From Halosolutus gelatinilyticus (GTDB lineage: Archaea > Halobacteriota > Halobacteria > Halobacteriales > Natrialbaceae), in assembly GCF_023028105.1 (NCBI RefSeq), contig NZ_CP095491.1, positions 1,054,001 to 1,118,000 of the forward strand: 64,000 bases of DNA, given 5' to 3'. Position 1 is the first letter of the stretch. Each line of letters opens with the position of its first letter. Positions 44,392-53,704 of this stretch are shown in pieces. Below the pieces are notes generated by a model. The model had not been told where the DNA came from and did no database searches. It was given only the letters and a program-made list of their open reading frames with translations. A program made the translations under genes and the position numbers.

Positions 44392-46146
44392 CTACCGCTC
44401 CCGGCGGAGCCGATCGACGACGAAGTTGCGGTCGACATTCGCGAGGAAGGGGCCGAGTTTCGGCCCCTGCTCCTCGTCGAAGAACAAGCGGTAGCCGGCC
44501 CCGAAGAACGCGCCGATGTCGACGTCGTGGCGCTTTGCGGTCTCGTAGATCTCGCCCTGAATCTCCTCGGGGCCGTGCCCCTCGGCGACGAAGTCGGCGA
44601 GTTCGTCGAGGGCCGCCGCCGTGGCGTCGTCGAAGTCGTGGTCGGGGATCTCGCTGCGCTTGAGTTCGTAGTCGAACTCGTTTTCGGTCCGGCGCGCCCA
44701 GTTGCGCGCCTTCTCGACGCGGGCCAGGGCGCCCTCGACGGCCCACTCCGGGGCGTCGTCGGGAACGTGCCCCTCGCGGCGGGCGATCTCCTCGCGCAGC
44801 TCCGGGTCGTCGGTCATTCCCAGGACGGCGGCGAACGTGTAGGGGAGACGGATCCGCTCCGCTCCGGGCTCGTCGACGAGCAGCGGATAGACCCGATCGG
44901 CGAAGGCCGTCTCGTCCTCGCTGGCCGCAACCTCGTCGAAGTAGACGGCTTCGAGGCGATCGAACTCGTCGACCAGTTGGTCGAGGCGTCCGATGCTGAA
45001 GTCCCGCGCCTTCGAGGGGTCCTTCGCGAAGAAGTACCGCAGCACCTCGGGTTCGAGCAGGTCGAGGACGTCCGAGACGAGGATCACGTTCCCCTCCGAG
45101 GAGGAGAACGGCTCGCCGTCGAGGGTGAACCACTCGTAGACCATCGGGACCGGCGGCTCGTTCCCGAGGACGTTGCGCGAGACGTCCTCGCCGCTCGGCC
45201 ACGAGCCCTCGGCGTGGTCCTTTCCGAAGGGTTCGAAGTCGACGCCCAGCACCTCCCACTGGGCGGGCCACTCGAAGCGCCAGGGCAACTTCCCCTCGCG
45301 CAGCGTAGCCGTCCCCTCGTGGCCGCAGCCCTCGATCGTCCGCTCGCCGGCGTCCATGTCGGTACACTCGTACTCGACGGTCGGCGGCTCCGCGTCCAGG
45401 TCCACGCCCGTCACCGTCTCGGTGATCTTGCCGCAGTCCTCGCAGATCGGGTTGAAGGGGACGTAGTCCTCGTCGACTTTGTCCTGGTACTCGGCGAGGA
45501 CCTCCCGGGCGCGATCCCGATTTTCGAGGACGTGTCGAGTGACCTCGTCGAGTTCGCCCGACTCGTACAGTTCGGTGGTCGAGACGAGGTCGATCGGCAC
45601 GTCCACGGCGTCCGCGCTGTCCTTGATGATATTCGAGAAGTGGGCGCCGTAGGAATCGCAGCAGCCGAAGGGGTCTGGAACGTCGGTGTACGGAACGCCG
45701 AGATTGCGACCGAGCGCGCCCGCATCGACGTCGCCGAGGTCGACGAGGTTCCCGTCCAGATCGCAGAGCGTGCGCGGGAGCTTTCGCAGCGGGTCGCGAT
45801 CGTCGGCCGTGAAGACCTGCCGAACGTCGTAGCCGCGCTCGCGGAGCACCTCGGCGACGAAGTAACCGCGCATGATCTCGTTGACGTTCCCGAGGTGGGG
45901 CACGCCGGAGGGCGAGATGCCGCCCTTGACGACGATCGGGTCGTCGAGGTCGCTGCTCGCGGGTTCCCCGCTCGCGTCTTCCGCGGCCTCCCGCTGGTCG
46001 GCCACGCGTTCCAACACGCGATCGGCGACCTCGTCAGCCCAGAAGGCGTGGTGTTCCTCGCCGCCCTCCTCTCGTTCCCGCCGGAGCGTGTCGAGGCCCT
46101 CCGCGTCCCCGCTCGGTTCGTCCGGTTCGGGCTCGTCCGCGCTCAT
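44392..46146 (-). CDS. lysS: Lysyl-tRNA synthetase, class I
   Basis: 584 aa. Class I signatures: a HIGH-type motif in SPSGVPHLGNVNEI and a KMSKS-type motif in PFSSSEGNVI. Two Cys clusters in the middle, CEDCGKI and the later CTDMDAGERTIEGCGHEG, suggest a zinc-binding insert. The tail past residue 400 is the alpha-helical anticodon-binding region. Class I LysRS is typical of archaea. The start overlaps pyrH by 4 nt (46143-46146). Confidence 0.92.
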   Translation of the reverse strand: MSADEPEPDEPSGDAEGLDTLRREREEGGEEHHAFWADEVADRVLERVADQREAAEDASGEPASSDLDDPIVVKGGISPSGVPHLGNVNEIMRGYFVAEVLRERGYDVRQVFTADDRDPLRKLPRTLCDLDGNLVDLGDVDAGALGRNLGVPYTDVPDPFGCCDSYGAHFSNIIKDSADAVDVPIDLVSTTELYESGELDEVTRHVLENRDRAREVLAEYQDKVDEDYVPFNPICEDCGKITETVTGVDLDAEPPTVEYECTDMDAGERTIEGCGHEGTATLREGKLPWRFEWPAQWEVLGVDFEPFGKDHAEGSWPSGEDVSRNVLGNEPPVPMVYEWFTLDGEPFSSSEGNVILVSDVLDLLEPEVLRYFFAKDPSKARDFSIGRLDQLVDEFDRLEAVYFDEVAASEDETAFADRVYPLLVDEPGAERIRLPYTFAAVLGMTDDPELREEIARREGHVPDDAPEWAVEGALARVEKARNWARRTENEFDYELKRSEIPDHDFDDATAAALDELADFVAEGHGPEEIQGEIYETAKRHDVDIGAFFGAGYRLFFDEEQGPKLGPFLANVDRNFVVDRLRRER

Positions 46147-46868
46147 CGTTCGTTGTCGGCCCAGTAGGTCGGTTCCGCGCCGGCGCCGTCGGGAACGACG
46201 TCCGTCCCGTCGTGGTCGCCGTATCGGACGGCCTGTGCGATCCGGTCGGGATCGGTTCCGTCGAGGACGATCGTTCGCATGCCCGATCGTTCGATGATCT
46301 TCGCCGCGAGCAGATCGACGGGCGCCGACGCGCCGGCGGTCATGTCGAGCCCGGCGATGACGTCGACCAGTTCCGTCGCGGAGAGTTCGTCGTACTTCGT
46401 CGCGTCCGACGTCTCGTTGGGATCGGCGCTGTAGACGCCGGGAACGCTCGTGGCGTAGACGAGCAGGTCGGCGTCGACGTACTCCGCGAGCGCGGCGCCG
46501 ACGGCGTCGGTGGTCTGGGCCGGGGCGACCCCGCCCATGACGCAGACGTCCCCCTGCCGGAGCGCCTCGCCGGCTTCCTCGTAGTCCCGTGCCGGTGCGG
46601 TCACCGATTCCTCCCCCAGCGCGGCGATGAGCAGGCGCGCGTTCAGCCGCGTGACGTCGATTCCCAGTTGATCGAGCTCGATCTCGTTAGCCCCCAGTTC
46701 GCGTGCGGCGCCGATGTACTCCCGAGCGACGCCGCCGCCTCCGACGACGGCACCGACGCGACAGCCGTCTGCGACGAGGTCTTCGACGACGGCAGCGTGT
46801 TCGGCGACCCGATCCGCGCCGGGTTCTGGGACGAGCACGCTCCCGCCGATAGAGACGACCACTTTCAT
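46143..46868 (-). CDS. pyrH: Archaeal UMP kinase
   Basis: 241 aa from ATG 46868 (MKVVVSIGGSVLVPEPG). Amino-acid-kinase fold: VVSIGGS phosphate loop, VVGGGGVAREYI, and DADLLVYATSVPGVYSADPNE. It phosphorylates UMP to UDP. TATA-like ATCATAAG (minus-strand CTTATGAT) at 46894-46901 sits 30 nt upstream, indicating a leaderless start; an upstream in-frame ATG is therefore unlikely. It leads an operon with lysS. Confidence 0.92.
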   Translation of the reverse strand: MKVVVSIGGSVLVPEPGADRVAEHAAVVEDLVADGCRVGAVVGGGGVAREYIGAARELGANEIELDQLGIDVTRLNARLLIAALGEESVTAPARDYEEAGEALRQGDVCVMGGVAPAQTTDAVGAALAEYVDADLLVYATSVPGVYSADPNETSDATKYDELSATELVDVIAGLDMTAGASAPVDLLAAKIIERSGMRTIVLDGTDPDRIAQAVRYGDHDGTDVVPDGAGAEPTYWADNER

Positions 46869-46893
46869 GCTATCGCGATGTAACCGGGAGGCG

Positions 46894-46901
46894 ATCATAA
46901 G
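46894..46901 (-). promoter_or_regulatory. TATA-like box of the pyrH-lysS operon
   Basis: Minus-strand CTTATGAT centred 30 nt upstream of the pyrH start. Confidence 0.5.
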
Positions 46902-46972
46902 GGTTGCCAACTGCAGAGCGCCCGAGAACCGATCGCTCGGCAGGGAGTGACACTCGGGTCGAAACGCCCCGT

Positions 46973-47968
46973 TCAGCCGCCGAGCGACAACACGAGCGCC
47001 TCGCCGTCGCGATCGAACGTCGTTCCGAACTCGGCGGAGCGCTCGCGCATCCGCTCGCGCGACCACGCGGCCGCCTCGGGAGCGGCCTCGTGGATCGCAC
47101 AGTCGTCGATCTCCGTGGGGTGGAGTCGCAGCTCCGTCGGCGCGCCGTCGCTCGTCACCGACAGTTCGAACAGGAAACCGCGATCGTTGCGCAACCGATC
47201 GTCGACCGCGTAGTCGTCGACGAAGTCGCCCGCGTCGTAGACGATCGGCGCCCCGTCGTAGACCTCGATCCCCTGGAAGACGTGGGCGCTGTGGCCGTGA
47301 ATTACGTCGACTCCCTCCTCGATCAGCCAGCGACCGAACTCGCGGAACGACTTTGGCGGCTCCGTCACCATGTTCGGTCCCCAGTGCAGCGACGCGACCA
47401 GCAGGTCCGGGTTCGTCTCGCGCGCCCGGGAGAGCGCGTCCCGAACGAGCCGTCGGGTGTCCGGGTCGTCGACGTCCACTTCGATCCGAGCGGTTCCCGG
47501 CGACTCCTCGTCGGCGGCGAACTCCGGCGTGTTGTCGGTAACCGAGACGACGGCGATGTCGAGGTCGCCGATCGACGTCGCGGCCGGATCGAGCGCTTCG
47601 TCGATCGTCTCACCCGCACCGGCGCGGGCGATCCCCGCCGCGTCGAGGTGGTCGAGCGTATCCCGGAGGGCTGCCTCCTCGTAGTCGAGCACGTGGTTGT
47701 TCGCGAGCGCGCAGACGTCGACGCCGGCCCGTTCGAGCGCGGGCACCGCCCAACCCGGGTCGGCGCGGAAGTGAAACGGTCGGTTCGTTCGCCGCCACTT
47801 TCGCCCGCGCGTCGAGAGCACGCACTCGAGGTTGATCACCAGCCCGTCGAGGGCGTGCAGCCGATCGAGGACGGTCCCCCACACCGCGTCGACGTCGCGG
47901 TGGCGCTGTCGATCGTCGACGCGTCGACCGAGCATCACGTCGCCGGTGAATCCGAGACGGTGCACCAT
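46973..47968 (-). CDS. CapA/PgsA-type metallophosphatase-like protein
   Basis: 331 aa from ATG 47968 (MVHRLGFTGDVMLGRRVDD). Family landmarks are GFTGDVMLGR, NLECVLS, CALANNHVLDY, SLHWGPNM and IHGHSAHVFQGIEVYDG, which supply the binuclear metal ligands of the poly-gamma-glutamate synthesis CapA family. No signal peptide is seen, so it is not an obvious capsule factor here. In-frame codons upstream of the chosen ATG are Arg-rich and non-acidic. Confidence 0.84.
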   Translation of the reverse strand: MVHRLGFTGDVMLGRRVDDRQRHRDVDAVWGTVLDRLHALDGLVINLECVLSTRGRKWRRTNRPFHFRADPGWAVPALERAGVDVCALANNHVLDYEEAALRDTLDHLDAAGIARAGAGETIDEALDPAATSIGDLDIAVVSVTDNTPEFAADEESPGTARIEVDVDDPDTRRLVRDALSRARETNPDLLVASLHWGPNMVTEPPKSFREFGRWLIEEGVDVIHGHSAHVFQGIEVYDGAPIVYDAGDFVDDYAVDDRLRNDRGFLFELSVTSDGAPTELRLHPTEIDDCAIHEAAPEAAAWSRERMRERSAEFGTTFDRDGEALVLSLGG

Positions 47969-48125
47969 ACGATCGCGTACGCGACCGGGGGCCAAAGTTC
48001 TGAAACGCGGGCGGTCGCGAGTTCGAGACCGACGGGCGAATCGCGGCCGACGCGCGACGGGGAGAACGCGGAAATCGGCCACGCCGGGCGACAGCTACAA
48101 AGTCCGACCGGCCCTCTTTCCGCAC

Positions 48126-48959
48126 ATGTACGTACTCGGCTGTCTTGATCGGGGAGCGAGCGACGGGGCGTTCGAGCAGGTCCTCGATCGCGTCGTCGAC
48201 CGACTCGCCCGAGAGGGACGCGTCGGCGTGGTCCGATACGACGCGACCATCGCGGACGGGACCCAGGAGTTCGTGACGACCGGCGGCGACGTCACGTACG
48301 AGCTCGGCGCCGACGGTGACTGGACCGCCACCGGGACGGGAATGACGGTCGGCGACGCGATCGACGCGCTCGCGCCGGACTGCGACTACGCGGTCGTCGC
48401 CGGCGTTCCCGAGCTTCGATACCCCGTCGTCGCCGTCGGATCCGACGACCAGAACGGTCTCGAGGAGCGCGACGACGTGCTCGCGACCGTCGATCGAGCG
48501 ACGGACCTCGACCCGGACGACGTCGCGGCCGCGCTGGAAGCGACCGAGCCGTACCAGACCCTCGAATCGCTCGTCGAACGGGTCAAACGCTCCCCCAGGG
48601 CGGAGCTGTCCGGTGCCATCGCCACCTTCACCGGCCGCGTTCGCGCGAAAGACGATCCGGACGACGCGCGCACGGAGCACCTCGAGTTCGAGAAGTACGA
48701 GGGCGTCGCCGACCGGCGAATGGCGGCGATCGAGTCGGAACTCGAATCCAGGGAAGGCGTCCTCGACGTCGAACTGCACCACCGAACGGGCGTGGTCGCG
48801 GACGGCGAGGACATCGTTTTCGTCGTCGTGCTCGCCGGCCACCGCGAGGAGGCGTTTCGAACGGTCGAAGACGGGATCAACAGATTGAAAGACGAGGTTC
48901 CCCTGTTCAAAAAGGAGGTCACGATCGACGGCGAGTTCTGGGTTCACGAGCGACACTGA
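48126..48959 (+). CDS. moaE: Molybdopterin synthase large subunit MoaE with N-terminal MobB-like part
   Basis: 277 aa. Residues about 135-277 are MoaE: SGAIATFTGRVRAKDD, EFEKYEGVADRRM, HHRTGVV, VLAGHREEAFRTVEDGINRLKDEVPLFKKE, where the late Lys pair is catalytic. The first 110 residues resemble a MobB-type domain, but the P-loop is degenerate (LGCLDRGASDGAF). MoaE with MoaD inserts sulfur into precursor Z. No moaD is next to it. Confidence 0.85.
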   Translation: MYVLGCLDRGASDGAFEQVLDRVVDRLAREGRVGVVRYDATIADGTQEFVTTGGDVTYELGADGDWTATGTGMTVGDAIDALAPDCDYAVVAGVPELRYPVVAVGSDDQNGLEERDDVLATVDRATDLDPDDVAAALEATEPYQTLESLVERVKRSPRAELSGAIATFTGRVRAKDDPDDARTEHLEFEKYEGVADRRMAAIESELESREGVLDVELHHRTGVVADGEDIVFVVVLAGHREEAFRTVEDGINRLKDEVPLFKKEVTIDGEFWVHERH

Positions 48960-49179
48960 CGGTTGAATTTACTCCCCTACGGATCGGAAGGAGTTAATTT
49001 GCAGCTCCGAACGGTTCAGACGTATCGCGAACTGAGGGTGTGACAATAATGAGTTAGCTGCGGTTTTAAAACGTCTAGGACGATTTAAGCTATTGTTGGG
49101 ACCGTTCGTGAACGCGAGTAAAAGGTCGATTACCGCCCGGATTCCTGAACACATTCGAAACGCCGCTAACCATCCTTCC

Positions 49180-49187
49180 TTTATAAC
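49180..49187 (+). promoter_or_regulatory. TATA-like box of the 79-aa gene
   Basis: TTTATAAC at the end of an AT-rich 250-nt intergenic strip, centred 33 nt before ATG 49216. Confidence 0.5.
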
Positions 49188-49215
49188 ATATCTCCCCGAC
49201 AAGACGCTGCTGTCG

Positions 49216-49455
49216 ATGAGCACGACAGCCCAACCCTCCACGGAAAGCAAAGAACGCCGCCTGAAGCAGTATCTGCGCGAACGTGCAGCGAACGGAGAGC
49301 TGTACTTCAAAGGGAAGTTCATCGCGGACGACGTCGGTATGTCCCCGAAGGAGATCGGCGCGCTGATGGTCAAACTCTCGGAGTCGGCGACCGACCTCGA
49401 GATCGAGAAGTGGTCGTACACGAGTGCGACGACGTGGCGCGTCGAACCCGCCTGA
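49216..49455 (+). CDS. 79-aa conserved haloarchaeal protein (probably DUF7123)
   Basis: 79 aa from ATG 49216. STESKERRLKQYLRERAANGELYFKGKFIADDVGMSPKEIGALMVKL is a winged-helix-like block; IEKWSYTSATTWRVE closes the wing. I believe this matches DUF7123. An upstream in-frame start would place the TATA-like box inside the gene, so 49216 is preferred. Likely a small DNA-binding protein; target unknown. Confidence 0.75.
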   Translation: MSTTAQPSTESKERRLKQYLRERAANGELYFKGKFIADDVGMSPKEIGALMVKLSESATDLEIEKWSYTSATTWRVEPA

Positions 49456-49770
49456 TCGCCGATCACGCCAGCCGAACCGACACGCTTGCCATACACCTGC
49501 GGTCGTCCCTGATCCGCCCGCGATCACCCCGGTCCGCACCCGCCGATCGATCCCGATCCGGCGGCCCCGTGCCGGCGCGTCACCGACGCCGTCCGGCACC
49601 CGACGCTGATCGCTCCCGCGATCGCGCAATCGACGATGCCGCCGCGTCCGCCGTCCCCGCCGACGCGCGTCTCGTCAGTCGCTCGCGGATTTTCGCTGCG
49701 GTCGCGGCTCCGAGATGGGGCGCCTGCCGCCGACAGTCGATTTATACGACGGGAGGCGTAAACACGAGTG
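49456..49770. other. 315-nt intergenic region before the second M50 protease
   Basis: GC-rich and without a credible gene on either strand. The only recognisable element is TTTATAC (49741-49747), centred 27 nt before ATG 49771, a probable leaderless promoter of the protease gene. Confidence 0.5.
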
Positions 49771-50931
49771 ATGGAGGACGTCGATTCGTCCCGGTTTGAC
49801 CCGTCCCGACTAGGTGACGGGTCGGCCCTCGATGCGGGCCCGCCGATCGATCGCATCGAGTCGGTGTTCGCGGTCTACGAGACGCAAGCCGAAGGCGACC
49901 GGTTGGTGTACTACGGCGATCCGCTGATCCCGCCGGAGCGGACGATGCGCGAGCTGTGGCCGCTCTTTCGCGACGCGGGATACGAACCGCAGCTAACGAT
50001 GCGCCACGGCGAGTACGTCCTCGTCGCCGAACCCACGTCGATCGGCATCGACGGGATTCCGTGGACGAACCTGCTGTTGTTCCTGGCGACGATCGTCTCG
50101 ACGCTGTTCGCCGGCGCGCAGTGGTACTACTACGACCCGATCTCGAACCCGGCGGTGCTGTGGCGTGCGTGGCCCTTCACCGCCGCCGTGCTGGGCGTCT
50201 GGAGCGTCCACGAGATGGGCCACTACGTGATGAGTCGGTACCACCGGGTCGACGCCTCGCTCCCGTACTTCATCCCCATCCCGTCGCTCATCGGGACCAT
50301 GGGCGCGGTGATCAAGATGAAAGGACGGATGCCCGATCGGAAGGCGCTGTTCGATATCGGCGTCGCCGGCCCGCTCGCCGGCCTGGTGGCCACGATCGTC
50401 GTCACGATCGTCGGACTCCACCTTCCGCCGGTCACCGCGCCGCCGGACGTCGTGCAGGATCCCAACGCGATCGAGCTCCGGCTCGGGTACCCGCTGTTGC
50501 TGGAGTGGCTCGCGGCCCTGTTCGACCAGCCGCTGTACCGCGACGACCCGGCGACGGCGGTGAGTCCCGTCGTCATCGGCGGCTGGGTCGGGATGTTCGT
50601 CACCTTCCTCAACCTGATCCCGGTCGGCCAGCTCGACGGCGGCCACATCCTGCGGGCGATGGCCGGCGAGTACCAGGAGACGATCGCGGCGCTCGTCCCC
50701 GGCGCGCTCTTCGGGCTCGCCGCGTACCTCTACTACGTCAGCAACTACGGGCAGAACGCCGTCTTCATCTGGGTGTTCTGGGGGTTCCTGACCGCCGTGA
50801 TCGCGGCGGTCGGCCCCGCCCGCCCGGTGGACGATCGGGGACTGGACCGCGGTCGATTCCTGCTCGGCGCCCTCACGTTCGCCCTCGGCGTGCTCTGCTT
50901 CATGCCGGTGCCGATCGAGATCGTCGGCTGA
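49771..50931 (+). CDS. Second site-2-type membrane metalloprotease (M50)
   Basis: 386 aa. The zinc site HEMGH is near residues 147-151 (WSVHEMGHYVMSR), and NLIPVGQLDGGHILRA near residue 285 gives the third ligand. Six or more helices; a soluble N-terminal domain of about 95 residues precedes the first helix, and there is no PDZ domain, unlike the other S2P in this window. Similar archaeal and bacterial S2Ps with cytosolic N domains cut membrane regulators. Convergent with thiL. Confidence 0.87.
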   Translation: MEDVDSSRFDPSRLGDGSALDAGPPIDRIESVFAVYETQAEGDRLVYYGDPLIPPERTMRELWPLFRDAGYEPQLTMRHGEYVLVAEPTSIGIDGIPWTNLLLFLATIVSTLFAGAQWYYYDPISNPAVLWRAWPFTAAVLGVWSVHEMGHYVMSRYHRVDASLPYFIPIPSLIGTMGAVIKMKGRMPDRKALFDIGVAGPLAGLVATIVVTIVGLHLPPVTAPPDVVQDPNAIELRLGYPLLLEWLAALFDQPLYRDDPATAVSPVVIGGWVGMFVTFLNLIPVGQLDGGHILRAMAGEYQETIAALVPGALFGLAAYLYYVSNYGQNAVFIWVFWGFLTAVIAAVGPARPVDDRGLDRGRFLLGALTFALGVLCFMPVPIEIVG

Positions 50932-50941
50932 CGGCAGCGCG

Positions 50942-51847
50942 TCAGCCGTGAGTGAAGCCGCGGTCTTCGAGGGACGCCCCGTCGAGCGTGACGCCGTCCG
51001 TCGTGACCGAGCCGATCGGCGACAGTGCGACCGGAGACGCTTCGCGAGCCGTCTCGACGTCGTCCTCGGGGATCGTACAGACGAGTTCGAAGTCCTCGCC
51101 GAACGTCGTCGCCCGATCGAGCGCCCCGTTCTCGTCGGCGGTCGTCTCGTAGACGGCGTCGTCGATCGGGACGGCGTCGGACTTGATCGCGAAGCCGCAG
51201 CCGCTGGCGTCGGCGAGCTGGTGGAGCGATCGGGCGAGGCCGTCGCTCGAATCCATCATCGCGGTCGCGGTGGGGGCGAGCGCGCGCCCGGCCATGACCC
51301 GCGGTTCGAACCGGAACAGGTCGTTCGCGCGATCGAGCGCGTCACGGTCGACGGCGGTACCATCGTCGCTCGCCGCGCGTTCGAACAGGCGGATGGCGGC
51401 CGCGCTTCGACCCAGCGTCCCGGTGACGCAGACCGCGTCGCCCGGGCTGGCACCGTCTCGGGGCACGGGATCGTCCGTTCGACCGATCGCGGTGGTCGAG
51501 ACGGTGAACTCGTCGTGGCCGTCTAGATCGCCGCCGACGTACTCGGCGCCGACGCGCTCGCAGACGTCGCTAGCTCCCCGGACGAACCCGAGCAGTTCGT
51601 CGCGATCGAATTCGGGCGCGGCGTAGACGGCGACGGCGGCGACGGCCTCCGCACCCATCGCGGCGACGTCGGACAGCGAGGCCCCCACCGATCGCCAGCC
51701 GGCCGTGTACCGGCTCACTCCCTCGGGAAAGTCCGTCCGCTCGTGGAGCATGTCCGTCGTCACGACCAGGTCGTCGACGATCGCGGCGTCGTCGCCGACG
51801 GGATCGAGTTCGTCAGCCAGCAGCGCCAGCGCGGCCCGTTCGTCCAT
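50942..51847 (-). CDS. thiL: Thiamine-monophosphate kinase
   Basis: 301 aa. ThiL landmarks: PVGDDAAIVDDLVVTTDMLHERTDFP (metal-binding Asp), GWRSVGASLSDVAAMGAEAVA, YVGGDLDGHDEFTVSTTAIG, MDSSDGLARSLHQLA and TTFGEDFELVCTI. It phosphorylates thiamine phosphate to the diphosphate cofactor. A minus-strand T-rich strip (CCGTTTTTTGCG) about 26 nt upstream of the ATG may be its promoter core. It ends 10 nt from the convergent M50 gene. Confidence 0.92.
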   Translation of the reverse strand: MDERAALALLADELDPVGDDAAIVDDLVVTTDMLHERTDFPEGVSRYTAGWRSVGASLSDVAAMGAEAVAAVAVYAAPEFDRDELLGFVRGASDVCERVGAEYVGGDLDGHDEFTVSTTAIGRTDDPVPRDGASPGDAVCVTGTLGRSAAAIRLFERAASDDGTAVDRDALDRANDLFRFEPRVMAGRALAPTATAMMDSSDGLARSLHQLADASGCGFAIKSDAVPIDDAVYETTADENGALDRATTFGEDFELVCTIPEDDVETAREASPVALSPIGSVTTDGVTLDGASLEDRGFTHG

Positions 51848-52070
51848 ACCGATCGATTCACCCCCAGCGCAAAAAACGGCCCGAACCGATCGCGATTATC
51901 GGGTGTCGTGTCGATCGTGTGCGTCAGTCGGAGAAGCAGTGATGCGCCGAGTGAGAACGCCACGAAAGCCACACCCGTTGCGGCGTGCTCGGTCGGCCGG
52001 CCCAGGTGGGACTTTCGCGGTGTTCCTGAACCGTACGAACACCTCGCAGGCCCGATCGAGATACGATGGC

Positions 52071-52078
52071 CTTAAATG
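52071..52078 (+). promoter_or_regulatory. TATA-like box of the S19e operon
   Basis: CTTAAATG centred 28 nt before the S19e ATG at 52102; supports a leaderless transcript and that start. Confidence 0.5.
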
Positions 52079-52101
52079 CCGCCGAAGGGAACCACACGCC
52101 A

Positions 52102-52557
52102 ATGGCTACGATGTACGACGTTCCGGCGGACGACCTCATCGAGGCGCTCGCCGAGGACTTCGAGGAGCGACTCGACGAACCCGACTGGAGCGAGTTCGCC
52201 AAGACCGGCGCCGATCGCGAACTGCCCCCCGAACAGGAGAACTTCTGGGCGACCCGCGCCGCGAGCCTACTGCGCAAGGTCGCCGACCGCGGACCGATCG
52301 GCGTCGAACGCCTCTCGACCGAATACGGCGGTTCGAAGGGCGGCTCGACCCGCTACCGCGTCGCCCCCGATCGGCGCGCCGACGGCTCGAAGAACGTCAT
52401 CCGGACGATCCTGCAGCAACTCGAAGAGGAAGGCCTCGTCGAGACCGCGGAGGGTGAAGGCCGCCGCGTCACCGCCGAGGGGCAGAGTCTCCTCGACGAC
52501 ACCGCCGGCGCCGTCCTCGAAGAACTCGACCGGCCGGAACTCGAACGCTACGCGTAG
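52102..52557 (+). CDS. rps19e: Ribosomal protein S19e
   Basis: 151 aa from ATG 52102 (MATMYDVPADDLIEALAEDFEE). Winged-helix ribosomal protein: WATRAASLLRKVADRGPIGVERLSTEYGG, GSKNVIRTILQQLEEEGLVE, GRRVTAEGQSLLDD. Archaeal/eukaryal-type small-subunit protein. It starts an S19e, PDCD5, PP-loop ATPase group conserved in haloarchaea. Confidence 0.94.
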   Translation: MATMYDVPADDLIEALAEDFEERLDEPDWSEFAKTGADRELPPEQENFWATRAASLLRKVADRGPIGVERLSTEYGGSKGGSTRYRVAPDRRADGSKNVIRTILQQLEEEGLVETAEGEGRRVTAEGQSLLDDTAGAVLEELDRPELERYA

Positions 52558-52657
52558 ACTGCCGACGCGATCGGGTTCGGATGGAATTTACGCGCAGTGA
52601 CGGTTTCGATGGTCCGTAATCATTTTCCCGCGTGCAGAAGAACACGTTAGTAGAGCT

Positions 52658-53008
52658 ATGAGCGGTTCACCCGACGACGAACGACTCGAGGAGTTGCGAC
52701 AGAAGAAGATGGAGCAACTGCAGGAACAGGCGGAGGCCCAACAGAGCGGAGAGGCCCAGGAGGCGGCCCAGCAGCAGGCCGAAGCCCAGAAGAACGCGCT
52801 GTTGCGACAGCACCTGACCGACGAGGCTCGCAAGCGGCTCAACACCGTCAAGATGAGCAAACCGCAGTTCGGCGAGCAGGTCGAGCAGCAGGTCGTCGCG
52901 CTCGCCCGATCGGGGCGCATCCAGGGCAAGATCGACGACGAAAAGATGAAACAGCTGCTGCAAGAACTCAAACCGGACTCGAAGAGCTTCGACATCAAGC
53001 GGCGCTAA
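52658..53008 (+). CDS. PDCD5-related DNA-binding protein
   Basis: 116 aa. Charged N-terminal helix ([21 protein letters not shown]) with Gln/Ala-rich coil, then the three-helix core with [41 protein letters not shown] and DIKRR at the end, diagnostic of the PDCD5/TFAR19 family. It is linked to S19e in many archaea and is thought to bind nucleic acid or ribosomes. Its TAA stop overlaps the next ATG by 1 nt. Confidence 0.93.
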   Translation: MSGSPDDERLEELRQKKMEQLQEQAEAQQSGEAQEAAQQQAEAQKNALLRQHLTDEARKRLNTVKMSKPQFGEQVEQQVVALARSGRIQGKIDDEKMKQLLQELKPDSKSFDIKRR

Positions 53009-53598
53009 TGGAGCTCGGACTGCTCTACAGCGGCGGCAAGGATTCGACGCTCGCGGCCCTCCTCCTCGACGAGTTCTACGAGGTTACGCTGGTGACCGGC
53101 CACTTCGGCGTCACCGACGACTGGAAACACGCCGAGGACTCCGCCGAGACTATCGGCTTCGACTTCGAGCGGCTGCCGCTCGATCCCGACGTCGCCCGCG
53201 AGGCCGTCGATCGGATCCGCGAGAACGGGTTCCCTCGAAACGGGATCCAGCTCGTCCACCAGCACGCGCTGGAGGAGCTCGCCGCACAGGAGTTCGACGC
53301 GATCGCCGACGGCACCCGACGGGACGATCGCGTGCCGACGGTCTCGCGCGCCCAGGCCCAGAGCCTCGAGGACCGCCACGGCGTCGACTACGTCGCCCCG
53401 TTGACGGGGTTCGGTCGTGGCGCCGTCGATCGACTGGTCGACACCACCCTCGACGTGACCGTCGGACCGAGCGAGGAGCTCGATCGGGCGGATTACGAGG
53501 CCGAATTGCGGGCGCTCATCGCCGACGAGGATGGCCCCGAGACGGTGGCCGACTGCTTCCCGGCGCACGAACAGACCGTCGTCAGGGACGTCCGCTAA
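53008..53598 (+). CDS. PP-loop ATP pyrophosphatase
   Basis: 196 aa. The N-terminal PP-loop SGGKDS at residues 8-13 defines an N-type ATP pyrophosphatase that adenylates a substrate. Later family-like stretches are IADGTRRDDRVPT and the ending DCFPAHEQTVV. It resembles the 7-cyano-deazaguanine/tRNA-thiolation and diphthamide ligase superfamily, but the substrate cannot be assigned. Coupled to PDCD5 by overlap, which hints at a translation-related role. Confidence 0.82.
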   Translation: MELGLLYSGGKDSTLAALLLDEFYEVTLVTGHFGVTDDWKHAEDSAETIGFDFERLPLDPDVAREAVDRIRENGFPRNGIQLVHQHALEELAAQEFDAIADGTRRDDRVPTVSRAQAQSLEDRHGVDYVAPLTGFGRGAVDRLVDTTLDVTVGPSEELDRADYEAELRALIADEDGPETVADCFPAHEQTVVRDVR

Positions 53599-53648
53599 CG
53601 AGCCGCAAAATCGACAGCGGCGAAGACGGTAATGCGAGCATTACGTTC

Positions 53649-53654
53649 TTTTTT
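53649..53654 (+). terminator. T6 tract after the S19e-PDCD5-PP-loop operon
   Basis: CGTTCTTTTTTCCC begins about 50 nt after the stop codon, at the end of a co-directional operon and before a separate promoter-like TGTATAAGC (53659-53667). Confidence 0.45.
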
Positions 53655-53704
53655 CCCTGTATAAGCGCGCCATAACCAAGCCCGGGTCCGTGGAACCGGG
53701 AGGC

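Noticed and set aside
41583-44663. 1026-codon plus-strand frame opposite the hydrolase and the site-2 protease
   Set aside because: Charged, low-complexity shadow of minus-strand genes that have complete catalytic motifs.
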